In this document: piece by piece, positions 53,900-63,929 of the stretch | Layout: each line of letters starts with the position of its first letter | Numbering within the stretch: position 1 is the stretch's first letter | Assembly: GCF_014647195.1 (NCBI RefSeq) | Contig: NZ_BMOS01000002.1 | Span: 40,386 to 104,385 of the forward strand | Origin: Oceanobacillus indicireducens | GTDB taxonomy: Bacteria; Bacillota; Bacilli; Bacillales; Amphibacillaceae | Direction: 5' to 3' | DNA length: 64,000 nucleotides | The notes under the pieces: generated by a model | Told to the model about the DNA's origin: nothing | What the model saw: only the letters and a program-made list of their open reading frames with translations | Database searches by the model: none | Program-made: the position numbers and the translations under genes

Positions 53900-55639
53900 C
53901 TATTTTTTGATGATTTCTGCAAGAATTTCATCTAGTGCAATTTGTATCATTTCTAACTTTTTCGTGCTTGCTTCTTCGCTCTTGTCCCGGACACCGTAGT
54001 AGTATTTCAATTTCGGTTCAGTTCCTGATGGGCGGAAACAAACCCAGCCGTCTTCTTCAAGAATGAATTTCATCATGTTTTCTTGCGGCAAGTTAATCGT
54101 TTCAGTCGTGCCGGTTGCTGTGTCCGTACGTTCACTCGTTACGTAATTCTCGACTTTTTCCACACGGATTCCAGCAACTTCTTCCATTGGCCGGTGACGG
54201 ATCTCTTCCATAATTTTAGCTATTTGTTCTGAACCTTCTTTTCCTTCGAGTGTTAAGGAATTGAGCCCTTCGAGGTAATAGCCGTGTTTCTCATATAGTG
54301 AATGAAGGGCTTCTAAAACAGACTTCCCTTGGCTCTTCCAGTAATGGGCCATTTCCGCAGTTAGCATCGCCGCTTGAACAGCATCTTTATCACGGGTAAA
54401 TCCACTTGCAAGGTAACCGTAACTTTCCTCGTAACCAAACATGAATGTTTCACCAGTTGAATCAAAACCTGCAATTTTCTCTGCGATATATTTAAAGCCA
54501 GTGAGTGTTTCAATCGTCTCTACTCCATAAGAATCAGCAATCGCTCGGCCGAGTTCTGTCGTGACAACTGTTTTAATCATCCGGGCATTTCGGTAAACGT
54601 TCAGATTGCTATGGGATAAAATATAATCGAGCAATAAAGAACCGAGCTGGTTTCCAGTAAGGACGACATATTCGCCTGCCTTATTTTTAACAGCTGCTCC
54701 AAGCCGGTCGGCATCCGGGTCTGTCGCAAGTAGGACATCGGCATTCTCTTTTTCCCCATACTGTATCGCCAGCTTAAATGCCTGATGTTCTTCCGGGTTC
54801 GGTGATTCAACGGTCGAGAATTCTGGATCTGCGACTGCTTGTTCCTCCACAATAGTGACATTTGGGAAATTCAGTTGTTTAAATCCGCGCGCAACCAAGT
54901 CTGTCCCTGTTCCGTGAAGCGGCGTGTAAATGATTTTCAGATCCTTTTCTCGTTCAAGTTCTTCCTGGCCCATCTTCGTCATTCCAATAAGATTTTCCAG
55001 GTAGGAGCGGTCTACTTCTTCACCTAGCCAGTAAAGCAGCAATTCATCTTCTAATTCCTTCTTGTCACGGACCGGTACTTGCAGTTCATCCCCTGTCGCT
55101 TGAATTGCTGCTGTAATTTGCTCCGCTTCTTCCAGTAGAATTTGGCCGCCTTGTTCGTTGTAGACTTTAAGCCCATTGTATTGTGGCGGGTTATGACTTG
55201 CCGTAATCATAATCCCAGCTGCTGCGTTCAAGTAACGAACCGCATAGGAAAGGACAGGGGTAGGTCGGATTGATGTAAAGACAGACGCGCGAATCCCATA
55301 TGCCCCTAATACTTTTGCCGCTTCAACAGCAAATTCCTGGGACATGTAACGTGAATCGTAAGCGATTGCAACACCGCGTTGTTTTGCATTCACAACATGC
55401 TCCAATAAGTAATTTGCAAGTCCATTGACTGCTTTTCTTACGGTATATATATTCATCCGGTTCGTGCCGGGTCCGAGCACGCCGCGGATACCTCCTGTTC
55501 CGAACGTCAACTCTTGGTAAAAAGCATCTTCCGTTTCTTTAGGATCGTTTTTCAAATCCTTTAATTCGGCTTGGAGGTTACTATCCAAGTTCTCGAAAGC
55601 AAGCCATTTTTCAAAGGTTTGTTCCCAGTTTTTCGCCAT
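53900..55639 (-). CDS. pgcA: Phosphoglucomutase/phosphomannomutase PgcA-like
   Basis: 579 aa alpha-phosphohexomutase. Phosphoserine loop TASHNPPQYNGLKVY, metal loop DPDADRLGAAV, sugar loop MFGYEESYGYL, phosphate loop RPSGTEPKLKYYYG. It interconverts glucose-1- and glucose-6-phosphate, feeding UDP-glucose and cell-wall glycolipid. Length is that of PgcA, longer than GlmM. GGGGGAG precedes the ATG. No strong terminator seen after it. Confidence 0.93.
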   Translation of the reverse strand: MAKNWEQTFEKWLAFENLDSNLQAELKDLKNDPKETEDAFYQELTFGTGGIRGVLGPGTNRMNIYTVRKAVNGLANYLLEHVVNAKQRGVAIAYDSRYMSQEFAVEAAKVLGAYGIRASVFTSIRPTPVLSYAVRYLNAAAGIMITASHNPPQYNGLKVYNEQGGQILLEEAEQITAAIQATGDELQVPVRDKKELEDELLLYWLGEEVDRSYLENLIGMTKMGQEELEREKDLKIIYTPLHGTGTDLVARGFKQLNFPNVTIVEEQAVADPEFSTVESPNPEEHQAFKLAIQYGEKENADVLLATDPDADRLGAAVKNKAGEYVVLTGNQLGSLLLDYILSHSNLNVYRNARMIKTVVTTELGRAIADSYGVETIETLTGFKYIAEKIAGFDSTGETFMFGYEESYGYLASGFTRDKDAVQAAMLTAEMAHYWKSQGKSVLEALHSLYEKHGYYLEGLNSLTLEGKEGSEQIAKIMEEIRHRPMEEVAGIRVEKVENYVTSERTDTATGTTETINLPQENMMKFILEEDGWVCFRPSGTEPKLKYYYGVRDKSEEASTKKLEMIQIALDEILAEIIKK

Positions 55640-55810
55640 TTCGCTCCCCCTAAATATGTATATATATCAAAATATTAACACAGCAGATTCTTTTATTCTA
55701 TGAATCATGAATAAAATCATGAGTTTTTGTTAATAATACTATTATATAGTATAAATTTAAAAGCACAAAAGCAGGGAAAATGAGAATAATAGATTAGTGG
55801 GTTCGGGGGT

Positions 55811-56914
55811 ATGGTTTTGGTGAGGAATAAACGTTTTTTTGAAGTGCTGGTTGGTCTGATTTTGATTTTCTTATTGATTTGGCTAGTTTCAATCAATGAC
55901 TTTATATTTATGCCATTGTTTAAATTGGTTGGCGCGGTAGCATTTCCGATTATCGGAGCAGGGATTCTTTATTATCTGACGAAGCCGTTGATGCACTTTT
56001 TTGAACGTTTTAGAATCCATCGTATTGTCGCGATTCTTATGGTATTCGTCATTATTTTGCTCGTCGCCTTTCTCTTTGTCATTTATATTTGGCCAATTGT
56101 CCGTGATCAGACAGCGAATCTGATAAAAGGAATCCCGGCGATGGTTAAAGTTGCTGAAGACTTCATCAGTTACTGGGAAACGAATTATACGATCATACCA
56201 GATCAGGTACTGCAGGCAGTTGATGATTTCGCCGACAAGATTCCTTCTCGCATTGACGATATTATCAATCATTTATTTTCCTTCGTCGGTGGATTGATCG
56301 GTCAAGTTATCAGTATTGTAGCAGGGATCGTGCTGATCCCATTTTTCCTTTTCTTTATGTTAAAGGATGGGGAAAAATTATTGCCGTTTATTATGAAATT
56401 TTTCAAGCCGAAGAAGGCTTATAATCTCCGAAGTTTATTGCTAAAAATCAATCAAGTCTTAACGGCATTCATCCAGGGACAGTTGATTGTAAGCTTTTTT
56501 GTCGGAGTGCTTCTCTTGATCGGGTATTCGATTATCGGTTTGGACTATGCACTAGCACTTGCTTTATTTGGAATGTTAACAAATGTGATTCCTTATCTTG
56601 GACCCTTTCTAGCTGTAACGCCGGCGATTATTGTTGGGGCATTTCAAGATCCATGGAACATTGTTTGGGTATCGATCATTATGATTGTTGCCCAACAGAT
56701 TGAAAGTACACTGATTTCACCAAATGTAATGGGGCAAGTGTTGCATCTCCATCCACTTACAATTATTACAGTCATCCTTGCAGCAGGAAGTATCGCCGGC
56801 TTTCTCGGCATCCTATTCGCCGTCCCCTTCTATGCCGTCATCCGAACGATCATTATTCATTTTTACGAAACATATGTGGATTCTAAGAAAAATAGAGAAG
56901 ACGCGTTGTTTTGA
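55811..56914 (+). CDS. AI-2E family transporter
   Basis: 367 aa, about eight helices. An N-terminal helix pair, a soluble amphipathic middle part (about 95-155), and the family motif LFGMLTNVIPYLGPFLAVTPAIIVGAF. Members export various small molecules or act as Na+/H+ antiporters; AI-2 itself is not assumed. ATG at 55811 (GGGGGT directly ahead, short spacing); a GTG at 55820 is possible. Confidence 0.85.
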   Translation: MVLVRNKRFFEVLVGLILIFLLIWLVSINDFIFMPLFKLVGAVAFPIIGAGILYYLTKPLMHFFERFRIHRIVAILMVFVIILLVAFLFVIYIWPIVRDQTANLIKGIPAMVKVAEDFISYWETNYTIIPDQVLQAVDDFADKIPSRIDDIINHLFSFVGGLIGQVISIVAGIVLIPFFLFFMLKDGEKLLPFIMKFFKPKKAYNLRSLLLKINQVLTAFIQGQLIVSFFVGVLLLIGYSIIGLDYALALALFGMLTNVIPYLGPFLAVTPAIIVGAFQDPWNIVWVSIIMIVAQQIESTLISPNVMGQVLHLHPLTIITVILAAGSIAGFLGILFAVPFYAVIRTIIIHFYETYVDSKKNREDALF

Positions 56915-57023
56915 TCAGTGTGTCTAATTCCAGGAAATACTCCGCACTTGTACTTTCTCCTGGAAGTCTGCATTCCAGACTAAATTAGAATGAAAATCGA
57001 ACAATCCACTTCCCACTTAATTA

Positions 57024-57130
57024 GCTCTGGGAATATACGGAGACTCCAACAGGGTGAGAGGCATTGATGAGACCCTACAGCAGGCTTGCCTGCGGGGAGG
57101 CTCATCAATCGCGCAGTATATTCCCGGAGC
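57024..57130. repeat. GC-rich long palindrome, copy 3
   Basis: Outer arms GCTCTGGGAATATAC/GTATATTCCCGGAGC enclose GAGACTCCAACAGGG and CAGGCTTGCCTG. It lies in the 318-bp gap before the 62-aa gene, with further short inverted repeats (TCCAGGA/TCCTGGA) at 56930-56975. Confidence 0.75.
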
Positions 57131-57232
57131 GGGGCTAGCCCTCTAATTATGGTTTAGCTTTTTCCCTAGGAATCTATCCGAAATCATATTACAATAGATA
57201 CAGAGGCTTTGGGAAAGGGGACTTTTTAGAAG

Positions 57233-57421
57233 ATGAATAAAGAGCAGCTTTTGGGTAAATTGGATGAACTGAAGTCGGATTACGTCCGGATTCAAGGTGA
57301 TATGGATAAATTGGAATATGTAAAAGGCAGAGTATCCTCAGCAGAAGGCCAACTCGTACGCCTCGAAGGAGAAATTGCCGAAGTACGCAAACAACTAGAG
57401 AAAATCGAGGAAGAAGAGTAA
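57233..57421 (+). CDS. SE1832 family small coiled-coil protein
   Basis: 62 aa, NKEQLLGKLDELKSDYVRIQ then a heptad-rich helix to the acidic end KIEEEE. Matches a widespread Firmicute small protein of unknown function. AAGGGGAC lies 11 nt before the ATG, a long spacing. A terminator begins at its stop codon and recQ follows with its own ribosome site. Confidence 0.8.
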   Translation: MNKEQLLGKLDELKSDYVRIQGDMDKLEYVKGRVSSAEGQLVRLEGEIAEVRKQLEKIEEEE

Positions 57422-57445
57422 ACTTGCAATTTTACTCTTTTTTTT
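57414..57445 (+). terminator. Terminator of the 62-aa gene
   Basis: AAGAGTAA-acttgcaatt-TTACTCTT followed by TTTTTT. The stem includes the stop codon. Confidence 0.8.
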
Positions 57446-57491
57446 ATGTAAAAATATGATACGATTATTTTCATAGAAAGGAGTGTTGGAC

Positions 57492-59636
57492 ATGCTCGTC
57501 AAAGAAAAAAACATACTGCAAACCTACTTCGGTTATGAAGCATTCCGCCCTGGGCAAGAAGAAGCAATCTCCCATATACTCGAACGAAAAAATACACTTG
57601 CTGTCATGCCTACAGGTGGAGGTAAATCCCTAATCTATCAAATCCCCGGATTATCCATGGAAGGTACTGCAATCATTATCTCCCCTTTAATCTCACTGAT
57701 GAAAGATCAGGTGGATGGACTTGTATCCCTTGGAATTGCTGCAACCTATATCAACAGCTCCCTGTCTGCCGCTGAACAGGATATGCGGATGCGGGAAATT
57801 GCGGCAGGCAGATATAAGTTTGTCTATGTCGCTCCAGAACGTTTTGAGTCCTATCGTTTCACCGAACTGATGCAAGAGATTCATATTTCGCTCGTCGCCT
57901 TTGATGAAGCGCATTGTATTTCCCAATGGGGGCATGATTTCAGACCGAGTTACCGCTCGATTGTCCCGCGCCTAAAGGAGTTTGGCAATATTCCAGTCTT
58001 TGTCGCGCTTACTGCAACGGCGACAGAGGAGGTTGTTGAAGATATTCAGTCCCTACTAAGCATTCAGAACGAACAGACCGTAAACACCGGCTTTGCTAGG
58101 GAAAACCTCTCCTTTCATGTCGTTAAGGGGAAAGATAAGCAGACGTATATTCGCAGCTTCCTTACCGAACATAAAAATGAGCCGGGAATTATTTACACGG
58201 CAACCCGGAAACAGGCGGACAATCTGCATACGCAGCTAAGTCAGCGTGGTTTTTCTGTTGCGAAATATCATGCCGGGCTTACGGAACTCGAGCGGCAAGA
58301 GGCTCAATCCGCTTTCCTCCATGATGAAGTGACGGTTATAATTGCGACGAACGCATTTGGCATGGGAATCGATAAATCAAACGTTCGTTTTGTAATTCAC
58401 TATGCGATGCCGATGAATATTGAATCCTATTACCAGGAAGCCGGAAGAGCTGGCCGTGATGGAGAAGCGAGTGACTGTATTCTTTTATTTTCGCCACAGG
58501 ATGTGCAAGTTCAGAAGTTTTTAATTGAACAATCGATGATGGAAGAAGATGCGAAACAAAACGAATACCGCAAGCTTCAAGCGATGATTAATTACTGCCA
58601 TACCCACGGGTGTCTTGCAAATTTCATTCTGGAATATTTTGATGGAGTCACGCCATACGCAAGCTGCGAACGTTGCAGCAATTGCACAGAACTGCAGGAA
58701 AAAACGGATATTACAGAAGAAGCGCAGATGATTCTCTCTTGTGTGAAGCGGATGAATGAGCGGTTCGGTGTTAGTATGACAGCAAAGGTACTGAAAGGGT
58801 CAAGGGATAAAAAGATTGTTCAATTTGATCTAACACGCCTCACAACATACGGGCTGCTTTCTCGGTATACCGAAAAGGAAATTACTGAAATGATTCACTT
58901 TTTAATTGCGGAAAATCTGCTGGCGATTGAAGAAGGACGTTATCCAACGATTCGCTTGAATCAGAATTCTGTCGATGTCTTGAAGGGTGAACGACCGGTA
59001 GAAATGTATACTGCGCCAATTCCAACGACAGGAGATTCCGATTTCCATGTTGGATTGTTCACCGAACTGCGGGCACTTCGGAAGGAAATAGCGGATGAGA
59101 AGAATCTGCCGCCATATATTCTCTTTTCTGACGCTACATTAAAAGAACTAAGCCGATATTTCCCGCAAACGAAAGAAGAGATGCTGCAAATCAAAGGAAT
59201 TGGTGAGGTTAAGTTTAAACAATACGGGGAAGGCTTCCTTACCCTCCTACAAGACTGGCGTGCACGTAATCCAGATGTGGAAGTAAAAGTGCTTATTTCT
59301 GCCGACACACCGGTTGTCCGGAAAAAGGATACGGATGACGAAGGGCCAAGTCATCTCGTTAGCTACAATCTTTTCCAATCCGGCAAAACGATTAAAGAAA
59401 TAGCTGCAATTCGTGGTTTTAAGGATCAAACGATCGAGAATCATTTGTTTAAAGCATATAAAGATGGATTCACCCTTGCTTGGAATATCTTTTTCAATGA
59501 GGAAGAAGAAGCGGAAGTGCTGAAGGCAAAAGAAGGAATGGAGGAAGAACGGTTAAAACCGCTGAAGGAAGCCTTGCCTGAAAGCTATACGTATTTGAAA
59601 ATTAAAGCTGTGTTAGTGAAAAATGGCATGATGTAG
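57492..59636 (+). CDS. recQ: ATP-dependent DNA helicase RecQ
   Basis: 714 aa. Walker A MPTGGGKS (39-46), DEAH box (138-141), helicase C domain with GRAGRDGE, zinc-binding cysteines (CLANF...CERCSNC), RQC winged helix, HRDC domain ([20 protein letters not shown]) and a C-terminal helix-turn-helix-like extension, [16 protein letters not shown], found in Firmicute RecQ. ATG at 57492 with AAAGGAGTG. A REP module begins 1 bp after the stop and seems to act as terminator. Confidence 0.94.
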   Translation: MLVKEKNILQTYFGYEAFRPGQEEAISHILERKNTLAVMPTGGGKSLIYQIPGLSMEGTAIIISPLISLMKDQVDGLVSLGIAATYINSSLSAAEQDMRMREIAAGRYKFVYVAPERFESYRFTELMQEIHISLVAFDEAHCISQWGHDFRPSYRSIVPRLKEFGNIPVFVALTATATEEVVEDIQSLLSIQNEQTVNTGFARENLSFHVVKGKDKQTYIRSFLTEHKNEPGIIYTATRKQADNLHTQLSQRGFSVAKYHAGLTELERQEAQSAFLHDEVTVIIATNAFGMGIDKSNVRFVIHYAMPMNIESYYQEAGRAGRDGEASDCILLFSPQDVQVQKFLIEQSMMEEDAKQNEYRKLQAMINYCHTHGCLANFILEYFDGVTPYASCERCSNCTELQEKTDITEEAQMILSCVKRMNERFGVSMTAKVLKGSRDKKIVQFDLTRLTTYGLLSRYTEKEITEMIHFLIAENLLAIEEGRYPTIRLNQNSVDVLKGERPVEMYTAPIPTTGDSDFHVGLFTELRALRKEIADEKNLPPYILFSDATLKELSRYFPQTKEEMLQIKGIGEVKFKQYGEGFLTLLQDWRARNPDVEVKVLISADTPVVRKKDTDDEGPSHLVSYNLFQSGKTIKEIAAIRGFKDQTIENHLFKAYKDGFTLAWNIFFNEEEEAEVLKAKEGMEEERLKPLKEALPESYTYLKIKAVLVKNGMM

Positions 59637-59672
59637 TGGGACAAGGGCTCTGACCCCAATGTCCCACTTTTT
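59637..59672 (+). terminator. REP module acting as recQ terminator
   Basis: GTGGGACA and TGTCCCAC pair around GGGCTCTGACCCC, followed by TTTTTTTATT. A single REP module thus forms a complete intrinsic terminator directly after recQ. Confidence 0.75.
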
Positions 59673-60917
59673 TTATTCACCTTTTACATTCAGTGCCCAT
59701 GTACCTTTACGGAAGACAGGTTCGGTTGTGCCGTCTTGTTTGACGCCGTCGATATCAAGCTTGTCAGAACCAATCATGAAGTCGACGTGGATGAGGCTAT
59801 CATTAACACCGTGTTTGTCTAATTCCTCATTACTCATTTCAGAGCCGCCTTTTAGGTTGGTCGGATACGCTTTACCCAACGCAATGTGGCAAGAGGCGTT
59901 TTCATCAAAAAGCGTGTTATAGAAAATGAGTCCGGATTGGGATACCGGGGATTCATCTGGGACGAGCGCAATTTCACCAAGACGACGAGCTCCTTCATCG
60001 GAATCGAGTAAGTGCTTGAGTACCTCTTCCCCCTCTTCCGCTTTAAAGTCAACTACTTTTCCATCTTTGAAAGTCAGCTGGAAGTTGTCGATTAAGCTTC
60101 CGCCGTAGTTCAATGGTTTCGTGCTTGAAACCGTACCGTTTACACCATATTTATGTGGCAAGGAGAAGACTTCTTCTGTCGGGATGTTCGGATTGAACGT
60201 AACACCGGTTTCCGCAACCGCCGAACCGCCTTTCCAAATATGCCCTTCTGGTAATTCGAGATCGAGCTCTGTACCTGGTGCTTTTAAGATTAACTTTTTA
60301 TAATTTTTGTTATTTAGAACTTCACGAGCCTTTTTCAAAGTTGCATTATGCTTATCCCATGCAGCAAGCGGATCAGCTTGGTCAACACGGACGATTTTCA
60401 AGATGGCTTCCCATAAACTTTCTACTGCATCTTCTGGGGATTTATCAGGGAAAATCTTTTGGGCCCAGTCTTTAGATGGAATGGAAATGATTGACCAAGG
60501 AATCTTGTCATTCATCGTATATTTGCGGAAATTAACCATTGCTTCAGCTGCTGCTTTATTTGCTGCAGCTACACGGGATGGATCAATATCTTTTAATAAA
60601 TCCGGGTTTGTCGAACGGATATGAAGTATGGCTGCCCCATCTTCTGCAAATTCATCATGCAATTTAACGCGCCATTCCGGGAATGAAGCAATAACCTCGT
60701 CCGGGGCATACTGGTATTTCAAGAGCGTTAACTCATCATCCACCCAGTTGATATGGACATCCTTCGCCCCGATTTCGTACGCCCTCCTTGCCACAATCTT
60801 TGTAAAATCTGCTCCCTCGAGTGGAGCATTGATCATGAGTGCCTGCCCCTTCTGTAAATTGACGCCAGTTTTTAAAGCGAGTTCAGCATATTTTTCTTGC
60901 AATTCGATACTTGCCAT
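59673..60917 (-). CDS. M29 family aminopeptidase (AmpS/PepS)
   Basis: 414 aa metallo-aminopeptidase. Metal-ligand motifs: VADTGxTFN-like AETGVTFNPNIPTEEVF, EGEEV, and the C-terminal HVDFMIGSDKLDIDG with a His-Asp pair. It removes N-terminal residues from peptides. Start at 60917 (MASIELQEKYAELAL) with TTGGAGGTC; a longer frame reaching 61004 lacks a site. Convergent with recQ. Confidence 0.92.
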   Translation of the reverse strand: MASIELQEKYAELALKTGVNLQKGQALMINAPLEGADFTKIVARRAYEIGAKDVHINWVDDELTLLKYQYAPDEVIASFPEWRVKLHDEFAEDGAAILHIRSTNPDLLKDIDPSRVAAANKAAAEAMVNFRKYTMNDKIPWSIISIPSKDWAQKIFPDKSPEDAVESLWEAILKIVRVDQADPLAAWDKHNATLKKAREVLNNKNYKKLILKAPGTELDLELPEGHIWKGGSAVAETGVTFNPNIPTEEVFSLPHKYGVNGTVSSTKPLNYGGSLIDNFQLTFKDGKVVDFKAEEGEEVLKHLLDSDEGARRLGEIALVPDESPVSQSGLIFYNTLFDENASCHIALGKAYPTNLKGGSEMSNEELDKHGVNDSLIHVDFMIGSDKLDIDGVKQDGTTEPVFRKGTWALNVKGE

Positions 60918-61129
60918 TTTATGACCTCCAATTGGTTCAAATTGTATACGTTCTATTATTTCACAAATTGAAGAATTCACCAACTTTTTTGTAGACAAAA
61001 TCATTGGACCTGCCCTATCCCTTATTGCGAACGAAGCTATTTTATGGTAAACTTAATATTAAGTTACTTTTTGTAATTACTGTGATTCCTTTTCTTAAGG
61101 CTTGACATTGGATTAGTGAGGTGATCAAT

Positions 61130-61474
61130 ATGGAGGAAATCTTATGTCCACGTTTTGAAAAAGCGATGGGGTTATTAAGTACCCGCTGGGTAGGCTTAAT
61201 CTTATTTGAGTTGCTGAAAGGGACAAAACGTTTCTCAGAGATGGAAGCTAATTTACCCATTAGTGGCAGATTGCTCTCCGATCGCTTGAAGATGCTCGAA
61301 AAAGAAGGTATTGTCGAGCGGAAAATATATTCTGAGTTCCCTGTCCGGATTGAATATTCGCTCTCTGAAAAAGGCCGCGCACTTGAGCCGGTCATCCGCG
61401 AAATTCAGGTTTGGGCGGAGGAGCATGTTACAAAAGAAGAGGTAGAAGCGGAAAAAGAGGACAAAGTAAAATAA
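61130..61474 (+). CDS. HxlR family transcriptional regulator
   Basis: 114 aa winged-helix protein. CPRFEKAMGLLSTRWVGLILFELLKGTKRFSEMEANLP-type HxlR core with the conserved N-terminal Cys (C5 in MEEILCP), which in relatives senses thiol stress or formaldehyde. GAGGTGAT 4 nt before ATG at 61130; a GTG nine bases earlier is weaker. Target genes are not evident next to it. Confidence 0.9.
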   Translation: MEEILCPRFEKAMGLLSTRWVGLILFELLKGTKRFSEMEANLPISGRLLSDRLKMLEKEGIVERKIYSEFPVRIEYSLSEKGRALEPVIREIQVWAEEHVTKEEVEAEKEDKVK

Positions 61475-61489
61475 ATAGACAGATGTGCG

Positions 61490-61683
61490 CCTGATTTCAT
61501 AACCTTGGGCACATTCTGAGGGCTTAGCGGATTTACTTCCCTAAGCCCTATTTTACATTTACCATCTTTCGCAGTCTGAAAGAGTGGATTTTCATTTGGC
61601 GTAAGTACAGCTTTCATCTGGAGGTCTGTAATCCCGATATCTCTTGCTTTTTGCGGGCTTTTTTCTAATTCGCAAGGTGTCAA
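61490..61683 (-). pseudogene. Possible coding remnant
   Basis: A minus-strand frame reads LEKSPQKARDIGITDLQMKA and IGLREVNPLSPQNVPKVMKS with codon use that looks coding, but it starts at a TTG without a ribosome site and runs into the hxlR 3' end. It may be a gene fragment. I do not recognise it, and a hairpin lies within it. Confidence 0.25.
61521..61552 (+). terminator. Candidate terminator of hxlR
   Basis: AGGGCTTAGC... pairs perfectly with CTAAGCCCT around about ten bases; ATTTTACATTT follows. Confidence 0.55.
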
Positions 61684-61717
61684 TAATTCATTTTTCTGGT
61701 CCGTGTTTTCAACGTTT

Positions 61718-61754
61718 AAAAGGAGGCGATGGCTGTAAAACCATGCCTCCTTTT
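61718..61754. terminator. Hairpin between hxlR and thioesterase
   Basis: AAAAGGAGGC-ATGG and CCATGCCTCCTTTT, an A/T-flanked stem able to stop transcription from either side. Remaining parts of the 402-bp gap show nothing else. Confidence 0.65.
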
Positions 61755-61876
61755 AAGTTGTAGCGTATGAGTTTTTTTTTAACATAGGAACACCTCATTT
61801 CTGCTATGAGGTTGTTGTTATATTAATTGCAGCCGCTCCAAACAGAAAATGGTTAAGAGCTGCCAAGTACTCTCTC

Positions 61877-62398
61877 CTACTTGTTTCTGTCCCAAATATA
61901 TTCGGAGCCAATTTTTTGAGCGAAAGTTTTCGATTTATTCCGGCGTTCTCCGCGTTGTTCGGCACGTTCGGGTGCGGATTCGTGCAGCGTCTTCTCATAA
62001 TCGGTCTCCGGGTAAACCGGCGGAACTGGGGTTGGTCTGCCGTATTCATCAATCGCTACAAAGGTAAGAAAAGCAGTGTTACATACTTCCTTTTCCTCCG
62101 TTACGAGATTCTCTGTAATGACCCGGACAAAAACTTCCATCGATGTATTCCGTGTCCACGTAACGAATGATTCGATTAAAATCGCGTCCCCTGCCCGTAC
62201 AGGGGTTAAGAAGTCAACCGAGTCAATTGACGCTGTAACGACAGGGTTCCGGCAATGCTTTACCGCCGAAATTGCCGCTAAGTCGTCAATATGCGCTAAA
62301 AGCCTTCCACCGAATAATGTATTATGGACGTTTGTGTCCGGTGGGTGAACATGGGTTGTTTTAATTGCTAATGAGTTGGAACAAGGTTTTGCTTTCAT
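61877..62398 (-). CDS. Acyl-CoA thioesterase (hotdog fold, YkhA-like)
   Basis: 173 aa. HPPDTNVHNTLFGGRLLAHIDDLAAISAVKHC is the acyl-CoA hydrolase signature (N/H...GG...D) of the BFIT/YciA-like family, then SIDSVDFLTPVRAGDAI. It hydrolyses medium or long acyl-CoA. A basic tail (RGERRNKSKTF) follows the domain. TCAAGGAGGACATC precedes the ATG. Confidence 0.9.
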   Translation of the reverse strand: MKAKPCSNSLAIKTTHVHPPDTNVHNTLFGGRLLAHIDDLAAISAVKHCRNPVVTASIDSVDFLTPVRAGDAILIESFVTWTRNTSMEVFVRVITENLVTEEKEVCNTAFLTFVAIDEYGRPTPVPPVYPETDYEKTLHESAPERAEQRGERRNKSKTFAQKIGSEYIWDRNK

Positions 62399-62419
62399 GA
62401 TGTCCTCCTTGATGTTCTC

Positions 62420-63856
62420 TTATAGAACTGGTGATAATAAGCGTGATATCGATTCTTTCAATTTGATTCCAAGCGAGCGTTTCTCATACAGTTTCTTCGT
62501 CATTTGTGTGGAGCGGCGAATGTCGTCATGGAATGCTTCGACGAGTTCTTCGGTAATTTCCTTATCATAGATCAAGGCACTCACTTCAAAATTCAGGCGG
62601 AAACTGCGTACATCAATATTCGCTGTTCCAACCGTTGATATTTTTCCATCGACGATTAGTGTCTTCGCATGCATGAAACCGTTCTGGTAAATATAAATTT
62701 CTCCGCCCGCTTCGAGCAAGTCCCCACTGTAGGATAAGGTTGCCCAGTAGACAAATGGATGATCCGGTTTATTCGGGATCATGACCTTTACATCCACACC
62801 AGATAATGCTGCAAGTCTTAGCGCATCCCGCAAGCTCTCATCCGGAATGAAGTAAGGCGTCTGAATATAAATATATTCCTTTGCCTCGAGTATCATCTTT
62901 ATATATGCATTCTTTATCTGTTCCAAATCCTGATCCGGACCGCTCGAGACGATTTGCATGCCGGCGTCTCCTGCTTTTTCCGATTGATAATAGTGGTCTT
63001 CATAATGAATATTACTTTTAGCTGCTTGGTTCCAGTCAAGGATAAACCGCGTCTGCATTCCTTCAACGGCAGAACCCTTTACACGCAGATGGGTATCGCG
63101 CCAGTAACCAAATTTTTTATCTTTACCAAGATACTCATCACCGATATTGAATCCACCGATATAGCCGATTTTCCCGTCAATGATTGCGAGTTTACGGTGG
63201 TTACGGTAATTTATTTTAAAATTGACGAGTTTTGCTGGGAAAAACGCTTCGACTTGAACACCGGCATCCCGAAGTCGCTTTACATATTTTTTACTCAAAC
63301 GGCGTGAGCCCATTGCATCATAAAGGAAACGGACGGTGACACCTTCATTGGCTTTCTTGATCATGACATCGGCTAGTTTCATGCCGAGCTCGTCATTGCG
63401 AACAATATAATAAATTAAATGGATATGTTCTTTCGCCCGCCGCATGTCTTGCATCAAGCGTTCAAACTTCTCCTCTCCGTCGAGAAGTATATCAACCGCG
63501 TTGTTCTGGGATAAAAGGGAAGAATCTGTTCGTAAATTTAAATAAACCAGGCTCGCATATTTTTTCATATCTGCGTCGCTATATTCTAGTTCATCATTTT
63601 CAATATCACGAAGCTGGGACTGAACTGCCGCCTTTAATCCGAGTTTACTCTTCGTGTCCCAGACAAAAATCCGTCCATTACTGATTGGCTTTCCAAAGAT
63701 TAAATAAAGAATAAATCCAGCAACTGGGATAAATAAAAGGACCATGAGCCAAGCCCAGGTGGATGAAGCGTTTTTCCGCTCCAAAAAGATAATCGACAAC
63801 CCGAGAATGATATTAACTAATATTGTAATGTTCAATAAAATCGCAACTAAACTCAT
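62420..63856 (-). CDS. cls: Cardiolipin synthase
   Basis: 478 aa. Two N-terminal membrane helices (about 4-58), then two PLD-type HKD motifs: H220-x-K222-x4-D227 and H396-x-K398-x4-D403. It condenses phosphatidylglycerol to cardiolipin. I start at 63856 because AGAGGG lies 8 nt ahead; an ATG at 63874 or TTG at 63877 has no site. Bacillus usually has several Cls paralogues. Confidence 0.93.
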   Translation of the reverse strand: MSLVAILLNITILVNIILGLSIIFLERKNASSTWAWLMVLLFIPVAGFILYLIFGKPISNGRIFVWDTKSKLGLKAAVQSQLRDIENDELEYSDADMKKYASLVYLNLRTDSSLLSQNNAVDILLDGEEKFERLMQDMRRAKEHIHLIYYIVRNDELGMKLADVMIKKANEGVTVRFLYDAMGSRRLSKKYVKRLRDAGVQVEAFFPAKLVNFKINYRNHRKLAIIDGKIGYIGGFNIGDEYLGKDKKFGYWRDTHLRVKGSAVEGMQTRFILDWNQAAKSNIHYEDHYYQSEKAGDAGMQIVSSGPDQDLEQIKNAYIKMILEAKEYIYIQTPYFIPDESLRDALRLAALSGVDVKVMIPNKPDHPFVYWATLSYSGDLLEAGGEIYIYQNGFMHAKTLIVDGKISTVGTANIDVRSFRLNFEVSALIYDKEITEELVEAFHDDIRRSTQMTKKLYEKRSLGIKLKESISRLLSPVL

Positions 63857-63929
63857 CCAACCAGCCCTCTTCATCAATCAAATCAACTAATATACTATAA
63901 TATAGCACAACTCCCCCACCACTTCGAGC

